From: Proteus vulgaris
GTDB lineage: Bacteria > Pseudomonadota > Gammaproteobacteria > Enterobacterales > Enterobacteriaceae
NCBI RefSeq assembly: GCF_016239305.1
Contig: NZ_JAEHOQ010000003.1
Span: 160,850-224,849 of the forward strand
DNA: 64,000 nt
Reading direction: 5' to 3'
Made by a program: the position numbers and the translations under genes. The notes under the pieces were generated by a model that searched no databases, was not told where the DNA came from, and saw nothing but the letters and a program-made list of their open reading frames with translations. This document shows positions 44,108 to 53,573 of the stretch, piece after piece; positions within the stretch are counted from its first letter, which is position 1; the number at the start of each line of letters is the position of its first letter.

Positions 44108-44342
44108 GTTCCTTATTGATCAAAATCAATCCCTTTTAGACTCGTACTTATTATATATAAATAATGCAGTTGAGTTCACATTCCTTTATTTTTTAATTAA
44201 ACTTAATTTAAAAAATTAAAATTATTTTATGAATTTGATCTGAATAATAAATTTAAAAACTCAAGGTGGGTTAAATTTGATTTTTATCAAAAAACAACGA
44301 TAGATTTAACTACTTCATTAAAAATAATAGATAAGATAAGAT

Positions 44343-44380
44343 AAAATAAAGGAATCAATATTTATTGATTCCTTTATTTT
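44343..44380. terminator. strong palindromic terminator after the YEEI-repeat gene
   Basis: Perfect 18-bp arms (44343-44360 and 44363-44380) around a 2-base centre, with A and T runs at the two ends, so it can act in both directions. Confidence 0.75.
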
Positions 44381-44389
44381 AATATCGAG

Positions 44390-44986
44390 TTAATTTAACC
44401 AAGAAAATGCATCAACTACATCTTGATGCGCTTTGTCGATTATTTTTTCAGGAGTATTTTTTTTATCTATCTTACTATAAAGCTCATTTAAATCTTTCTC
44501 ACTATTATCTATATTGTCAGAATGAAGAGAAATATTACTTATCTCTTCATAATTATTTTCGATTTTGTTTAAATAATCATCTATCTCTTCATAATCATTT
44601 TCGATTTTATTTAAGTCATTATCTATCTCTTCATAATCATTTTCGATTTTATTTAAGTAATCATCTATCTCTTCATAATCACTTTCGATTTTATTTAAGT
44701 CATTATCTATCTCTTCATAATCATATTTACTATTATTTTCGTTATCTATCCCATACAGAACGCCAGACAATCTTTCGTATTTTGGTAAATTAGTATTAGA
44801 AAAAGAGCTATCGCGAATAGTACGTTCTATAACAGGATATCGATATTCAACATTATTATTAAATAATCCCGTGATATTCGAACCAATATAATAAAAAAAA
44901 TCCGTTATTTTATTTTTTAAATCTAAATTTTCTATTGTTGCTTTTATTTGTGAAAACGACGTTCTAACAGAATCGATAATACTCAT
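44390..44986 (-). CDS. repeat protein with five tandem YEEI motifs; candidate T3SS effector
   Basis: 198 residues of no family I recognise. The N-terminus (MSIIDSVRTSFSQIKATIEN) is polar with Ser/Ile, without signal peptide, compatible with a T3SS signal. Residues 90-149 are a 14-residue tandem repeat placing YEEI at Tyr90, 104, 118, 132 and 146, each but the last preceded by Asp. pYEEI is the preferred Src-family SH2 ligand. Alternate units (2 and 4) add Tyr110 and Tyr138 in YLNK, which fits pYxN (Grb2-type). A helical tail follows. The ATG has AGGAAG upstream; a strong terminator follows. AT-rich, monocistronic, flanked by unrelated genes. A non-signalling coiled-coil role is possible. Confidence 0.8.
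   Translation of the reverse strand: MSIIDSVRTSFSQIKATIENLDLKNKITDFFYYIGSNITGLFNNNVEYRYPVIERTIRDSSFSNTNLPKYERLSGVLYGIDNENNSKYDYEEIDNDLNKIESDYEEIDDYLNKIENDYEEIDNDLNKIENDYEEIDDYLNKIENNYEEISNISLHSDNIDNSEKDLNELYSKIDKKNTPEKIIDKAHQDVVDAFSWLN
44540..44725 (-). repeat. 42-bp tandem repeat (84-bp higher-order unit) encoding YEEI motifs
   Basis: Repeat units of 42 bp (14 codons) with alternating versions, giving an 84-bp higher-order period: units 1 and 3 read DNDLNK after YEEI, units 2 and 4 read DDYLNK. Near-identical DNA points to recent amplification. Confidence 0.95.
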
Positions 44987-45063
44987 TAAATGCTTCCTAT
45001 AAACTAATAAAGTTAATTTTTAGAATGAGTATTATTAATAAACATTATATTTTAAATATAAAA

Positions 45064-45091
45064 AAACCACCGTCATTTAACAGTGGTTTCT
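45064..45091 (-). terminator. intrinsic terminator of the sulfhydrylase gene
   Basis: Reading left, arms aaaccac and gtggttt enclose a 12-nt loop and are followed by a T run. It ends the 45108-46382 transcript and separates it from the repeat-protein promoter. Confidence 0.8.
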
Positions 45092-45107
45092 TATTAATAA
45101 AAATCAA

Positions 45108-46382
45108 TTAAACACTGGCTTTTAATGCCTGTTCTAAATCTGCAAGAATATCGTCAATATGTTCAATACCAATGGATAAACGAATCAAATCTCGTGAAAC
45201 ACCTGCACGTTCTAATTCTTCATCGTTTAATTGGCGGTGAGTGGTTGATGCTGGATGACATGCTAATGATTTTGCATCACCAATATTTACAAGGCGAACA
45301 ATTAGTTGTAATGCATCAATAAATCTAGCGCCTGCTTCTGCACCACCTTTGATCCCAAAAGAGAGAATACCTGCTGGTTTACCCGACATATAACGTACCG
45401 CTAAATCATGTTCAGGATGATTACTTAAACCTGCGTATTTAACCCATACCACTTGAGGGTGATTTTGCAGATATTCTGCCACCTTTTGTGCATTTTCAGT
45501 GTGGCGATCCATACGTAGTGCCAGCGTTTCTAAGCCTTGTAGGATCAAGAATGCATTAAAGGGTGACAATGCCGCACCTGTTCCACGCAAAGGAGCAACA
45601 CGACAACGGGCTATATAGGCAGCAGCACCAAAATGCTCAACATAATTTACCCCGTGATAAGAAATATCTGGCGTATTTAATATTTCAAAACGTGCTTTAT
45701 GTTCTGCCCAAGGGAATTTACCTGAATCAACAACAATACCACCAATTGAATTACCGTGACCGCCAATATATTTGGTTAACGAGTGAATAATAATATCCGC
45801 GCCATGTTCAAAAGGACGGCACAAGTAAGGTGTTGCTACCGTATTATCAACAATTAAAGGTACACCATGGCGGTGAGCAACATCAGCCAATGCTTGAATA
45901 TCTACAACATTTCCGCTTGGATTTGTGATAGTTTCACAAAATACCGCTTTTGTTTTATCGTCAATTAATGCTTCTAACGCGGCAATATCGTCATGGGGAG
46001 CAAAGCGCGCCTCAATGCCAATACGAGGGAAAGTGTGCGCCATTAAATTATAAGTACCACCATAAAGCTTAGCGACAGAAACAATATTGTCACCCACTTG
46101 AGCAATGGTTTGAATAGCGTAAGTAATAGCTGCCATACCCGATGCTACAGCAACAGCCGCAATTCCGCCTTCTAATGCTGCAACACGTTTTTCTAATACG
46201 TCATTAGTTGGGTTCATTATACGAGTATAGATATTACCAGGTACTTTTAAGTCGAAGAGATCTGCACCATGTTGCGTGTCATCGAATGCATAAGATGTAG
46301 TTTGGTAAATAGGTACAGCTACTGCTTTTGTGGTTGGATCAGGTGAATAACCGGCGTGAACAGAAAGTGTCTCAAGTTTCAT
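45108..46382 (-). CDS. metY: O-acetylhomoserine sulfhydrylase / aminocarboxypropyltransferase (PLP)
   Basis: 424 residues from the ATG at 46382 (AAGGGA about 6 nt upstream; the frame extends to 46403 without a ribosome site). Cys/Met-metabolism PLP family: opening LSVHAGYSPDPTTKAVAVPI, MNPTNDVLEKRVAALEGG, and the Schiff-base Lys in IIHSLTKYIGGHGNSIGG. The ~425-residue length and GIEHIDDILADLEQAL end fit the O-acetylhomoserine sulfhydrylase group, which makes homocysteine directly from sulfide, rather than MetB. Single gene with its own terminator. Confidence 0.9.
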   Translation of the reverse strand: MKLETLSVHAGYSPDPTTKAVAVPIYQTTSYAFDDTQHGADLFDLKVPGNIYTRIMNPTNDVLEKRVAALEGGIAAVAVASGMAAITYAIQTIAQVGDNIVSVAKLYGGTYNLMAHTFPRIGIEARFAPHDDIAALEALIDDKTKAVFCETITNPSGNVVDIQALADVAHRHGVPLIVDNTVATPYLCRPFEHGADIIIHSLTKYIGGHGNSIGGIVVDSGKFPWAEHKARFEILNTPDISYHGVNYVEHFGAAAYIARCRVAPLRGTGAALSPFNAFLILQGLETLALRMDRHTENAQKVAEYLQNHPQVVWVKYAGLSNHPEHDLAVRYMSGKPAGILSFGIKGGAEAGARFIDALQLIVRLVNIGDAKSLACHPASTTHRQLNDEELERAGVSRDLIRLSIGIEHIDDILADLEQALKASV

Positions 46383-46611
46383 AGCAATCCCTTTTTGTTG
46401 CATTTGTTCTTATCGTAAGACTTATATTTTAAATAACTTAAATCAAAGTAAGCATTCTTAGTATATAAGTCATATAAATAAGCGCATATCGCCTCTGTCG
46501 TATAGTGAAATAATTTCAACTTAGATTAATACGACCAAATTACCATACCGCCAATAATGTAAAACACCGCTTTTTACTGTCATATTTGAGTTAAGGATCT
46601 TCTTTTTCTTA

Positions 46612-47526
46612 CTATTTTATCGCTTTAAGTACTTTTATCTTTTTTTGACGAGTCGCTAACCAGCAAATTAAAGAGCCACCAGTCACCATCATTACCCCCT
46701 GCCAAAATGAGAAAGAGAGTGCAGTAGACAATAATATTGATGAAAATGCAGTAGAAATAACAGGCGTAAAATAGGAAAGAGTGGCTAATAAGGTTACATT
46801 GCCTCTGATCATACCGATTGTCCATGCGGCATTAGCAAGCCCAATTGCCGCACCCGTGATTAACAAAAGCGTGATACTTTTAGTATTAATAATCCATTCA
46901 ACTGGCGTTGAAAATAGGTATTGCCCCCATAACGCAAGTGACGTTAATAAGAAAAAAGGCACAATACCATTATTCCCACCGGAAATAAGGCGAGTTAAAT
47001 TGCTATAAAACGCCCATAAAATAGCACCTGAGAACGCCAATATATAGCTTAATGGATTGCTTTGGATATTTTGCCACAGTCCTTCAATAGTTAGAGGATT
47101 ATCCCCACTAACAACCCAAACTAATCCACTAAATGAACATAATAATCCTATGATCAATAAAATAGAGAATCGCTGTTTGTTGAGTATTACAGCAAGTGCT
47201 AAGGTAAAACTAGGCCATAAATAATTCACCATTCCTAGCTCTATAGCTTGTGTTCTATCTGTTGCAAATCCTAATGCCAAGGATAAACACACTTCATAAG
47301 TGACAAATAATAGCGCTCCCCAAAAAAGATAGCGTTTAGGAAAAAGTGATAGTTTTGGTATACCTAAGATCAAGACAAGAAACAGTGTTCCAGTGGTATA
47401 AATCAGTGCTGCACCACCTACAGGACCAAAATACTCACTGATATTACGAATTAAACCAACAATAGTGCTCCAAAGAAAGATAGCAACGATGCCATATAAC
47501 GTCCCTTTTGATGAGCTAGATATCAT
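46612..47526 (-). CDS. yddG: aromatic amino-acid exporter, YddG-like (DMT superfamily)
   Basis: 304 residues with ten hydrophobic helices in two EamA repeats. YddG-type blocks include GIVAIFLWSTIVGLIRNISE, GMVNYLWPSFTLALAVIL and ANAAWTIGMIRGNVTLLATL. YddG exports aromatic amino acids and, in some species, paraquat. The frame starts with ATG ATT; monocistronic, with no clear terminator downstream. Confidence 0.87.
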   Translation of the reverse strand: MISSSSKGTLYGIVAIFLWSTIVGLIRNISEYFGPVGGAALIYTTGTLFLVLILGIPKLSLFPKRYLFWGALLFVTYEVCLSLALGFATDRTQAIELGMVNYLWPSFTLALAVILNKQRFSILLIIGLLCSFSGLVWVVSGDNPLTIEGLWQNIQSNPLSYILAFSGAILWAFYSNLTRLISGGNNGIVPFFLLTSLALWGQYLFSTPVEWIINTKSITLLLITGAAIGLANAAWTIGMIRGNVTLLATLSYFTPVISTAFSSILLSTALSFSFWQGVMMVTGGSLICWLATRQKKIKVLKAIK

Positions 47527-47647
47527 TTTGTGCCTTCAATTAAGTTTATTAACTCACTAATAAAAAGTTTTAATTACCTTTACGCTTTCAACAAATAAAT
47601 TCAACTTATATCCTTAAATAAAAATAAGCTTTTTTCACTATAAAAAA

Positions 47648-47669
47648 AGCCACCTTAAAAAAGGTGGCT
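47648..47669 (-). terminator. intrinsic terminator of the pot operon
   Basis: Stem agccacctt (47661-47669 with 47648-47656 on the minus strand), 4-nt loop, then seven T on the minus strand. Lies about 20 bp after potD. Confidence 0.9.
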
Positions 47670-47690
47670 CAGAACTATACTCAAACGTGA

Positions 47691-48734
47691 TTAGCGTCCA
47701 GCTTTTAATTTTTGGTAATAGCTTTCGTATAATACAGTTGCATCACCCACATCATTTTGCCATTCACCTTTGTTAATAATCTCTTCTGTTGGATAAAGAG
47801 AATTATCTTTAGTGATCACATTTGGCAGTAATTTTTGTGCGGCTAGGTTTGGCGTAGGATAACCAATATTCTCTGCAACTTTTGCTGCTATTTCTGGGCG
47901 TAATAAGAAATCGATAAGCTTATGAGCACCTTCGACATTCTTAGCATTAGCAGGAATAGCTAAGCTATCCATCCAGAAAATACCGCCCTCTTTTGGCCAC
48001 ACCATTTCAATCGGTGCGCCAGCATCACGGGCTATAAATGCAGAGCCATTCCAAATCATTCCTAAATTAACTTCCCCTTGCATATAAGGGTTAGCAGGAT
48101 TATCTGAATTAAATGCTAATACATTTGGCATCAGCTTTTGTAGCTCTTTGTACGCTTCCTCTATCTCTTTAGGGTCAGTCGTGTTACCAGAATAACCTAG
48201 TTTTAATAATGCCATTTGGAAAACTTCACGAGCATCATCAGTTAATAATAGGCTATCTTTATATTCAGGTTTCCATAAATCTGCCCATGAAGTAATGCTA
48301 CTCACATCAACTTCATCACTATTAATACCAATAGCGGTCGCCCCCCAAATATAAGGGATGGAATAATCATTTTCTGGGTCGAATGACTTATGTAATAAGC
48401 TAGGATCGAGATTATCAAAATGCGTTAATTTTGATTTATCAATTTTTTGCAGCATTCCTTCGTGGCTCATTTTAGAAATAAAATAAGTGGAAGGAACCAC
48501 CAAATCATAAGCACCTTCTTTATAGGTCTTTAACTTGGTATACATGCTTTCATTGGATTCATAGGTGGAATAAATCACCTTAATCCCAGTTTCTTTCGTA
48601 AACTGTTCAAGCAAACCAGGCGGCACATACTCCGTCCAGTTGTAGAAATATAATGTCTTACCATCATCAGCCGATGCTGTGCCGATACTTAATGCCATTA
48701 CGCTGGCAGCAAGTACAGAGGACCACTTTTTCAT
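47691..48734 (-). CDS. potD: spermidine/putrescine-binding periplasmic protein
   Basis: 347 residues (E. coli PotD 348). Sec signal (KKWSSVLAASVMALSIGTAS, cut after ASA). Polyamine-site residues are visible in YFYNWTEYVPPGLLEQFTKE and MIWNGSAFIARDAG. Last gene of potABCD, separated from potC by 114 bp with no clear promoter. Confidence 0.96.
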   Translation of the reverse strand: MKKWSSVLAASVMALSIGTASADDGKTLYFYNWTEYVPPGLLEQFTKETGIKVIYSTYESNESMYTKLKTYKEGAYDLVVPSTYFISKMSHEGMLQKIDKSKLTHFDNLDPSLLHKSFDPENDYSIPYIWGATAIGINSDEVDVSSITSWADLWKPEYKDSLLLTDDAREVFQMALLKLGYSGNTTDPKEIEEAYKELQKLMPNVLAFNSDNPANPYMQGEVNLGMIWNGSAFIARDAGAPIEMVWPKEGGIFWMDSLAIPANAKNVEGAHKLIDFLLRPEIAAKVAENIGYPTPNLAAQKLLPNVITKDNSLYPTEEIINKGEWQNDVGDATVLYESYYQKLKAGR

Positions 48735-48848
48735 TTATGTTTCCTTCAGTGGTTGATGCGTTAATATCAAATAGGCTACTAGCCTACCTCCAACAGATTG
48801 GTCATCAAGACCCCAAAAAGTGCGAGAAATTCGCACTAATACATGTCA

Positions 48849-49628
48849 TTACGCTTTGCCAGTTCGGTCCCTTAAGATCAACTGACTAATTAACACTAAT
48901 ACTAAGGATAGACCTAAAAGGATGGTTGCAAGCGCATTCACCTCAGGTGAAACCCCTACTTTCACCATTGAGTATATTTTCAATGGCAAAATCTCATAGC
49001 TTGGTCCCGTCACAAAAGAAGAAACCACCACGTCATCCATGGATAACGTAAAGCTTAATAACCAACCTGAAGCTACTGCTGGCATAGCTAATGGCATAAT
49101 GATTTTACGTAAAATAGTAAATTCACCCGCGCCTAAATCTTTGGCAGCCTCCAACATTTTTACATCAAATCCACTTAATCTTGAGTACACCGTTACCACA
49201 ACAAAAGGTAGACAAAATGTAATATGTGAAAATAAAAGCGACCAAAATCCCAATGAAACACCTAGGATCATAAACAGCACAAGTAATGAAATTGCCATTA
49301 CAATATCAGGTGACATCATGACAACAAACAACATACCACCGACAAATTTTTTGCCACGAAAACGGTAGCGATAGAGTGCAACCGCTGCTAATGAGCCAAT
49401 CAATGTGGCAAATGTCGCAGAAGTGACCGCCATTGTTAATGAATGCCCAGCAGCTTGAAGCAGGCTGTCATTATTAAATAAAATGGCGTACCAATCTGTG
49501 GTAAATCCTTTCCAATTAATCCCGAAACGCGATGAGTTAAAAGAATTAACTATCAGAATGATAATCGGGATATAAAGATACGCGTAAATAATGGACATAA
49601 ATCCACCACGCAATAACCGTCCTATCAT
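48849..49628 (-). CDS. potC: spermidine/putrescine ABC transporter permease
   Basis: 259 residues (E. coli PotC 264). Six membrane helices and the permease EAA loop (EAAKDLGAGEFTILRKIIMP). Start [10 protein letters not shown] is the same as in E. coli. The ATG overlaps potB by 4 bp. Confidence 0.97.
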   Translation of the reverse strand: MIGRLLRGGFMSIIYAYLYIPIIILIVNSFNSSRFGINWKGFTTDWYAILFNNDSLLQAAGHSLTMAVTSATFATLIGSLAAVALYRYRFRGKKFVGGMLFVVMMSPDIVMAISLLVLFMILGVSLGFWSLLFSHITFCLPFVVVTVYSRLSGFDVKMLEAAKDLGAGEFTILRKIIMPLAMPAVASGWLLSFTLSMDDVVVSSFVTGPSYEILPLKIYSMVKVGVSPEVNALATILLGLSLVLVLISQLILRDRTGKA

Positions 49629-50485
49629 TCTATTTCTACCTTCTTATGCAGTAGCTTCACGGCTCGATAATACACAAACAGCATTAATCCCATCACCAAT
49701 GTTAAGCAAATACTGGTTGCCGCACCGAAAGGCCAGTCACGAATATTTAAGAATTGGCTTTTTATTACGTTACCAATTAATAAATTCTTCGCCCCACCCA
49801 TTAAATCAGCAACAAAGAATAAGCCCATGGCAGGTAACATTACGAGTAAACAACCCGCAATAATGCCTGGCATCGTTAATGGTATAATAATACGAATAAA
49901 GGTCTGAAATTTATTAGCACCCAAATCGCGCGCAGCTTCTAAACAAGGTTTATCTAACTTTTCAATGCTGGAATATAACGGTAGTACCATAAAAGGTAAT
50001 AAAATATAAACCAGTCCTAGTACAACTGCTTCAGGGGTATAAATGATCCTGAGTGGTTTCTCAATAAGTCCTATCCACAACAGAAATTCGTTAAAATAAC
50101 CTTTAGTGCTTAGGAATATCTTTAATCCATAAATACGAATAAGCGAGTTTGTCCAAAAAGGCACAATCAATAAAAACAACATTAGTGGCTGTATTTTCTT
50201 AGGCATTTTTGCAAGGAAATAAGCAAAAGGATAACCTAATAATAAACAAGCTAATGTTGCTACCACCGCCATATTGATTGAATGCAATAATACTTCTGCA
50301 TACATAGGATCAAATAAGCGATAGTAGTTATCGAGTGTAAAGACCATCTCGACAAGATTGGCATCATCACGCGTTAAAAAACTGGTCGCAATGATCATGA
50401 TATTCGGCAAGAAGACGAACACCATCAACCAACCCACAACACCAGTAATAACGATGTTTTGAAATAGTTTACGTGTTTTCTTCAT
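49625..50485 (-). CDS. potB: spermidine/putrescine ABC transporter permease
   Basis: 286 residues from the ATG at 50485 (protein starting [10 protein letters not shown], as E. coli PotB does closely); the frame continues upstream to 50512, but that start lies deeper in potA. Six membrane helices, EAA loop [20 protein letters not shown]. Overlaps the potA 3' end by 17 bp and potC by 4 bp, so translation is probably coupled. Confidence 0.96.
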   Translation of the reverse strand: MKKTRKLFQNIVITGVVGWLMVFVFLPNIMIIATSFLTRDDANLVEMVFTLDNYYRLFDPMYAEVLLHSINMAVVATLACLLLGYPFAYFLAKMPKKIQPLMLFLLIVPFWTNSLIRIYGLKIFLSTKGYFNEFLLWIGLIEKPLRIIYTPEAVVLGLVYILLPFMVLPLYSSIEKLDKPCLEAARDLGANKFQTFIRIIIPLTMPGIIAGCLLVMLPAMGLFFVADLMGGAKNLLIGNVIKSQFLNIRDWPFGAATSICLTLVMGLMLFVYYRAVKLLHKKVEIE

Positions 50486-51584
50486 CTGCCAGCACGACCT
50501 CCCAGCTTTCAACCCAAGTTACTGCAATTTTTTGGTCTAACGAGTGATCAACATCTGGATCATCTTCATTAAAGAACTCACTGACCATCACCACCTTGCC
50601 ATTTTCCATTTCAACAACAGAATCTAGCGTCATGCCTTTGTAGTTACGTTCACGAACATAACCAATTAGACCGGGAAGGTTTTCAAGATCATGAATTTCT
50701 TCAACACGAAGATCTTCAGGCCGAAGCAATACTTTGAGTTGCTGATTTTGAGTTACAGGCAATGAGGTATAAATATCACATTCATGGCCTTCAACATCAG
50801 CACGAATACGCGCCTCATCAATACGATGTAGAACACGTGCATCAAAGATATTAATTTCACCTATAAATTGCGCAACAAACAGGTTTGTTGGCTCTTCATA
50901 AATTTCTCGCGGTGTCCCATCTTGCTCAATACGCCCTTCACGCATCACCACAATTCGGTCTGACATGGTCAGCGCCTCTTCTTGGTCATGAGTTACGAAA
51001 ATAAAGGTTATTCCTAATTTACGTTGTAAGGCTTTTAATTCATTTTGCATCTGTTTACGTAATTTGTAATCCAGTGCAGATAATGATTCATCAAGCAACA
51101 GTACCTTTGGTTTATTCACAACAGCACGCGCAATCGCAACACGTTGTTGTTGTCCACCAGAAAGGTGTGCAGGACGGCGTTGGGCGAAATCTTCAAGTTG
51201 CACCATACGCAAGGCTTCTTCAACGCGAACATTAATCTCTTCAGCAGGCGTTTTTTGCATGCGAAGACCAAATGCGACGTTTTCAAAAACAGTCATATGA
51301 GGGAAAAGTGCGTAACTTTGGAAAACCGTATTTACAAAACGTTGTTCTGCTGGGATATCCGTAATATCTTGCCCATCAAGGATTATTTGCCCATCGTCAA
51401 CGTCTTCTAAACCCGCAATTAAACGCAAAACCGTCGTCTTACCACAGCCCGAAGGACCAAGGATGGTTAAAAACTCGCCATGGTTTATAGTGAGATCGAG
51501 GCGGGAAATAATTTGTTTTCCGTCGAAACCTTTACTTAAGGATTTTAATTCGACAACTGGTGTCAGAGATGTTTTCTCAGTCAT
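50469..51584 (-). CDS. potA: spermidine/putrescine ABC transporter ATPase
   Basis: 371 residues (E. coli 378). Walker [10 protein letters not shown], signature [14 protein letters not shown], Walker [14 protein letters not shown]-loop [10 protein letters not shown], then a TOBE domain with the C-terminal regulatory part. First gene of potABCD; its leader lies in the 565-bp gap to the right. Confidence 0.97.
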   Translation of the reverse strand: MTEKTSLTPVVELKSLSKGFDGKQIISRLDLTINHGEFLTILGPSGCGKTTVLRLIAGLEDVDDGQIILDGQDITDIPAEQRFVNTVFQSYALFPHMTVFENVAFGLRMQKTPAEEINVRVEEALRMVQLEDFAQRRPAHLSGGQQQRVAIARAVVNKPKVLLLDESLSALDYKLRKQMQNELKALQRKLGITFIFVTHDQEEALTMSDRIVVMREGRIEQDGTPREIYEEPTNLFVAQFIGEINIFDARVLHRIDEARIRADVEGHECDIYTSLPVTQNQQLKVLLRPEDLRVEEIHDLENLPGLIGYVRERNYKGMTLDSVVEMENGKVVMVSEFFNEDDPDVDHSLDQKIAVTWVESWEVVLADEENT

Positions 51585-52149
51585 TTAAGGTAATACTCTA
51601 TCCCGAAGAATAATGCAGATAGAACCGCCACTGGAAAAGACTGTGTGAGCTGCCGGAGCATTATGCTCCACAGAAGCCCAAAACCAGCGACGCCGTATGT
51701 ATAGTACAAGCGGAAAATGATAAACGCAGTGGCGTGAAATTGAAAGCAAAAAGGCGCATAAATAGTGAAAAACTATTCATATTTAAGTTTTTCCTCATAA
51801 ATCAGGCTTTTTTATTTTCTAGTAAAAAGATAATAAAATCAGAATGCTACTTATTCATATAAATATGAAAAATCTATTAATTTTATGATTAAATAATTTT
51901 ACCATTATAAATTGCCTAATCGTCCCCTTTTTCTATAAAAACGTATAGCAATACAAAAAAATCCTCAATCATAAATCCGTTATGATTGAGGAGAATATTT
52001 TAAACAACACTTTCTATTACTCTGGCAGGTAATTTAACTCGCGTTTTATCAATAAGTTGATTCTAGGGGTTTAAAAACAACATTATTTAATAACGCTTTT
52101 TTCTCAAATAATTAATATTTATACCGTTTTGTTTTTCACTTCTGATTAA
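51585..52149. other. 565-bp intergenic region between potA and the dcu-type transporter
   Basis: No gene. From left: the potA leader, with a 15-nt palindrome ggagcat-t-atgctcc (51655-51669) that could be an operator or part of a folded leader; AT-rich sequence that should hold the potA promoter; the dcu terminator at 51963-51991; and 158 bp of AT-rich trailer. Confidence 0.6.
51963..51991 (-). terminator. intrinsic terminator downstream of the racemase-dcu operon
   Basis: Perfect 12-bp arms (51963-51974 with 51980-51991, arm cctcaatcataa) with 5-nt loop; on the minus strand the stem is followed by a run of seven T. Confidence 0.9.
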
Positions 52150-53451
52150 TTAAACAATCATGGGTGCTACGATAAAGCCAAATAGCACTCCGGCAATAAT
52201 TCCGCCTAATCCTGGCAACATAAAGGGGTGGTTTAGAATATATTTACCCACTCGCGTTGAGCCTGTTGAGTCAAATTCAATTGCCGCAAGTGAAGTCGGA
52301 TATGTCGGTAATACAAAGACCCCTGTAACTGCAACAAAAGAGGCCAGAATTGCCCATGTAGGCACATCAAGTGCAATGGCTAATGGAATAATTAAAGGTG
52401 TTGTCGCACCTTGTGAGTAAAGTAATGCGCAGGTGAAGAAAAGAACCGCAGCTAACAAAATAGGATAAGCCGCTAAAATATCTCCCGCGACCGCCTTAAT
52501 TTCCTCTAAATGGAAATCAACAAAAGTTGTACCTAATGTTACTATCCCTAAAATAACAGCAAGCGAACTCATACCTGATCGGAACGTCGATGTCATGACT
52601 ATTGCATCAGGAGATGTTTTACAAAAAATAACCATCAAGCACGCAGCACTTAGCATACAAATGATGATGATATCTCGTGTTCCCATTGTTTTACCCAAAT
52701 CAAACCCTGGACGTAATGTAGGAAAGGCTGCAAGAATAACCACGGCAACTGTCGCAAATAGAAATAACACGACAGAAAATTTAGACCATACGGTGTCATT
52801 ACTTTTTTTCTCTTCGTACTTTTTAACTAAACCGGCTTTTAAACGCGCTAAATAAACTTCGTCATCTTTTAATTCACAACCTTGGCGAGACGCAATAAAA
52901 GCTGCCGTCATGGCTGCAACAAAAGAAGCCGGCAAGCATACTGCCATAACAGTAATAAAGGATACGCCATTGAATTCCATAATTGCTAACATAGCGGCCA
53001 TAGCAGCGCTAATAGGTGAGCCAGAAATGGCGACTTGCGAGGCAACAACGGATCCCGCTAATGTACGAGAAGGACGAACACCAGAATCTTTTGCTATTTC
53101 AGCAATAACGGGCAATGTTGAGAAAACAATAAACCCGGTTCCTGCAAGAATAGTCATTGTCCATGTGATCATTGGCGCAATAATATTGATGTATTTAGGA
53201 TTCTTACGCATCAACTTACCCGCAAGGCGAACTAAATAGTCCATACCTCCCGAGGCTTGTAATGCAGACGCCGCAACAACAACAGTCATAATAATTAAAA
53301 TGACATCAACAGGGGGAGAACCTATCGGTAAACCGAGTCCGACGGTTAAAATAACCAACCCTAACCCACCACATAAACCGATACCTATTCCTCCCATTCT
53401 AATTCCGAAGAATATGGCACCTAATACCACGAGGATCTCTAACCAAATCAT
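52150..53451 (-). CDS. anaerobic C4-dicarboxylate transporter, DcuA/DcuB family
   Basis: 433 residues from the ATG at 53451 (MIWLEILVVLG, GGAG 8 nt upstream); a TTG frame to 53463 is unlikely. About ten membrane helices. Family blocks GTGFIVFSTLPVIAEIAKDS, QVAISGSPISAAMAA and FVLPTYPTSLAAIEFDSTGS (the PTYPT segment is diagnostic of Dcu). DcuA/B exchange aspartate, fumarate, malate and succinate in anaerobic respiration. I cannot separate DcuA from DcuB safely. It is cotranscribed with an Asp/Glu racemase 122 bp upstream, which suggests an aspartate role. Confidence 0.92.
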   Translation of the reverse strand: MIWLEILVVLGAIFFGIRMGGIGIGLCGGLGLVILTVGLGLPIGSPPVDVILIIMTVVVAASALQASGGMDYLVRLAGKLMRKNPKYINIIAPMITWTMTILAGTGFIVFSTLPVIAEIAKDSGVRPSRTLAGSVVASQVAISGSPISAAMAAMLAIMEFNGVSFITVMAVCLPASFVAAMTAAFIASRQGCELKDDEVYLARLKAGLVKKYEEKKSNDTVWSKFSVVLFLFATVAVVILAAFPTLRPGFDLGKTMGTRDIIIICMLSAACLMVIFCKTSPDAIVMTSTFRSGMSSLAVILGIVTLGTTFVDFHLEEIKAVAGDILAAYPILLAAVLFFTCALLYSQGATTPLIIPLAIALDVPTWAILASFVAVTGVFVLPTYPTSLAAIEFDSTGSTRVGKYILNHPFMLPGLGGIIAGVLFGFIVAPMIV

Positions 53452-53573
53452 AATTGGCTCCAATAGATATTTAGATTAATTTAATAAATAAAGTTTTTAA
53501 ATATGATTAAAATTGTCTGTATTACTTTTTATAAATAAAGATTGGCTGTAATTTACTTATTATTCATTAGAAC

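Larger units (their letters stand above)
44080..44389. other. 310-bp intergenic region between the TetR gene and the YEEI-repeat gene
   Basis: Holds the TetR operator at 44090-44107, about 230 bp of AT-rich sequence that should include the TetR operon promoter, and the terminator of the repeat-protein gene at 44343-44380. Nothing else seen. Confidence 0.6.

Noticed and set aside
44407..44793. 128-codon plus-strand frame opposite the YEEI-repeat gene
   Set aside because: It is the antisense shadow of the tandem repeat (periodic His/Tyr/Asn). The minus-strand frame has a ribosome site and terminator.
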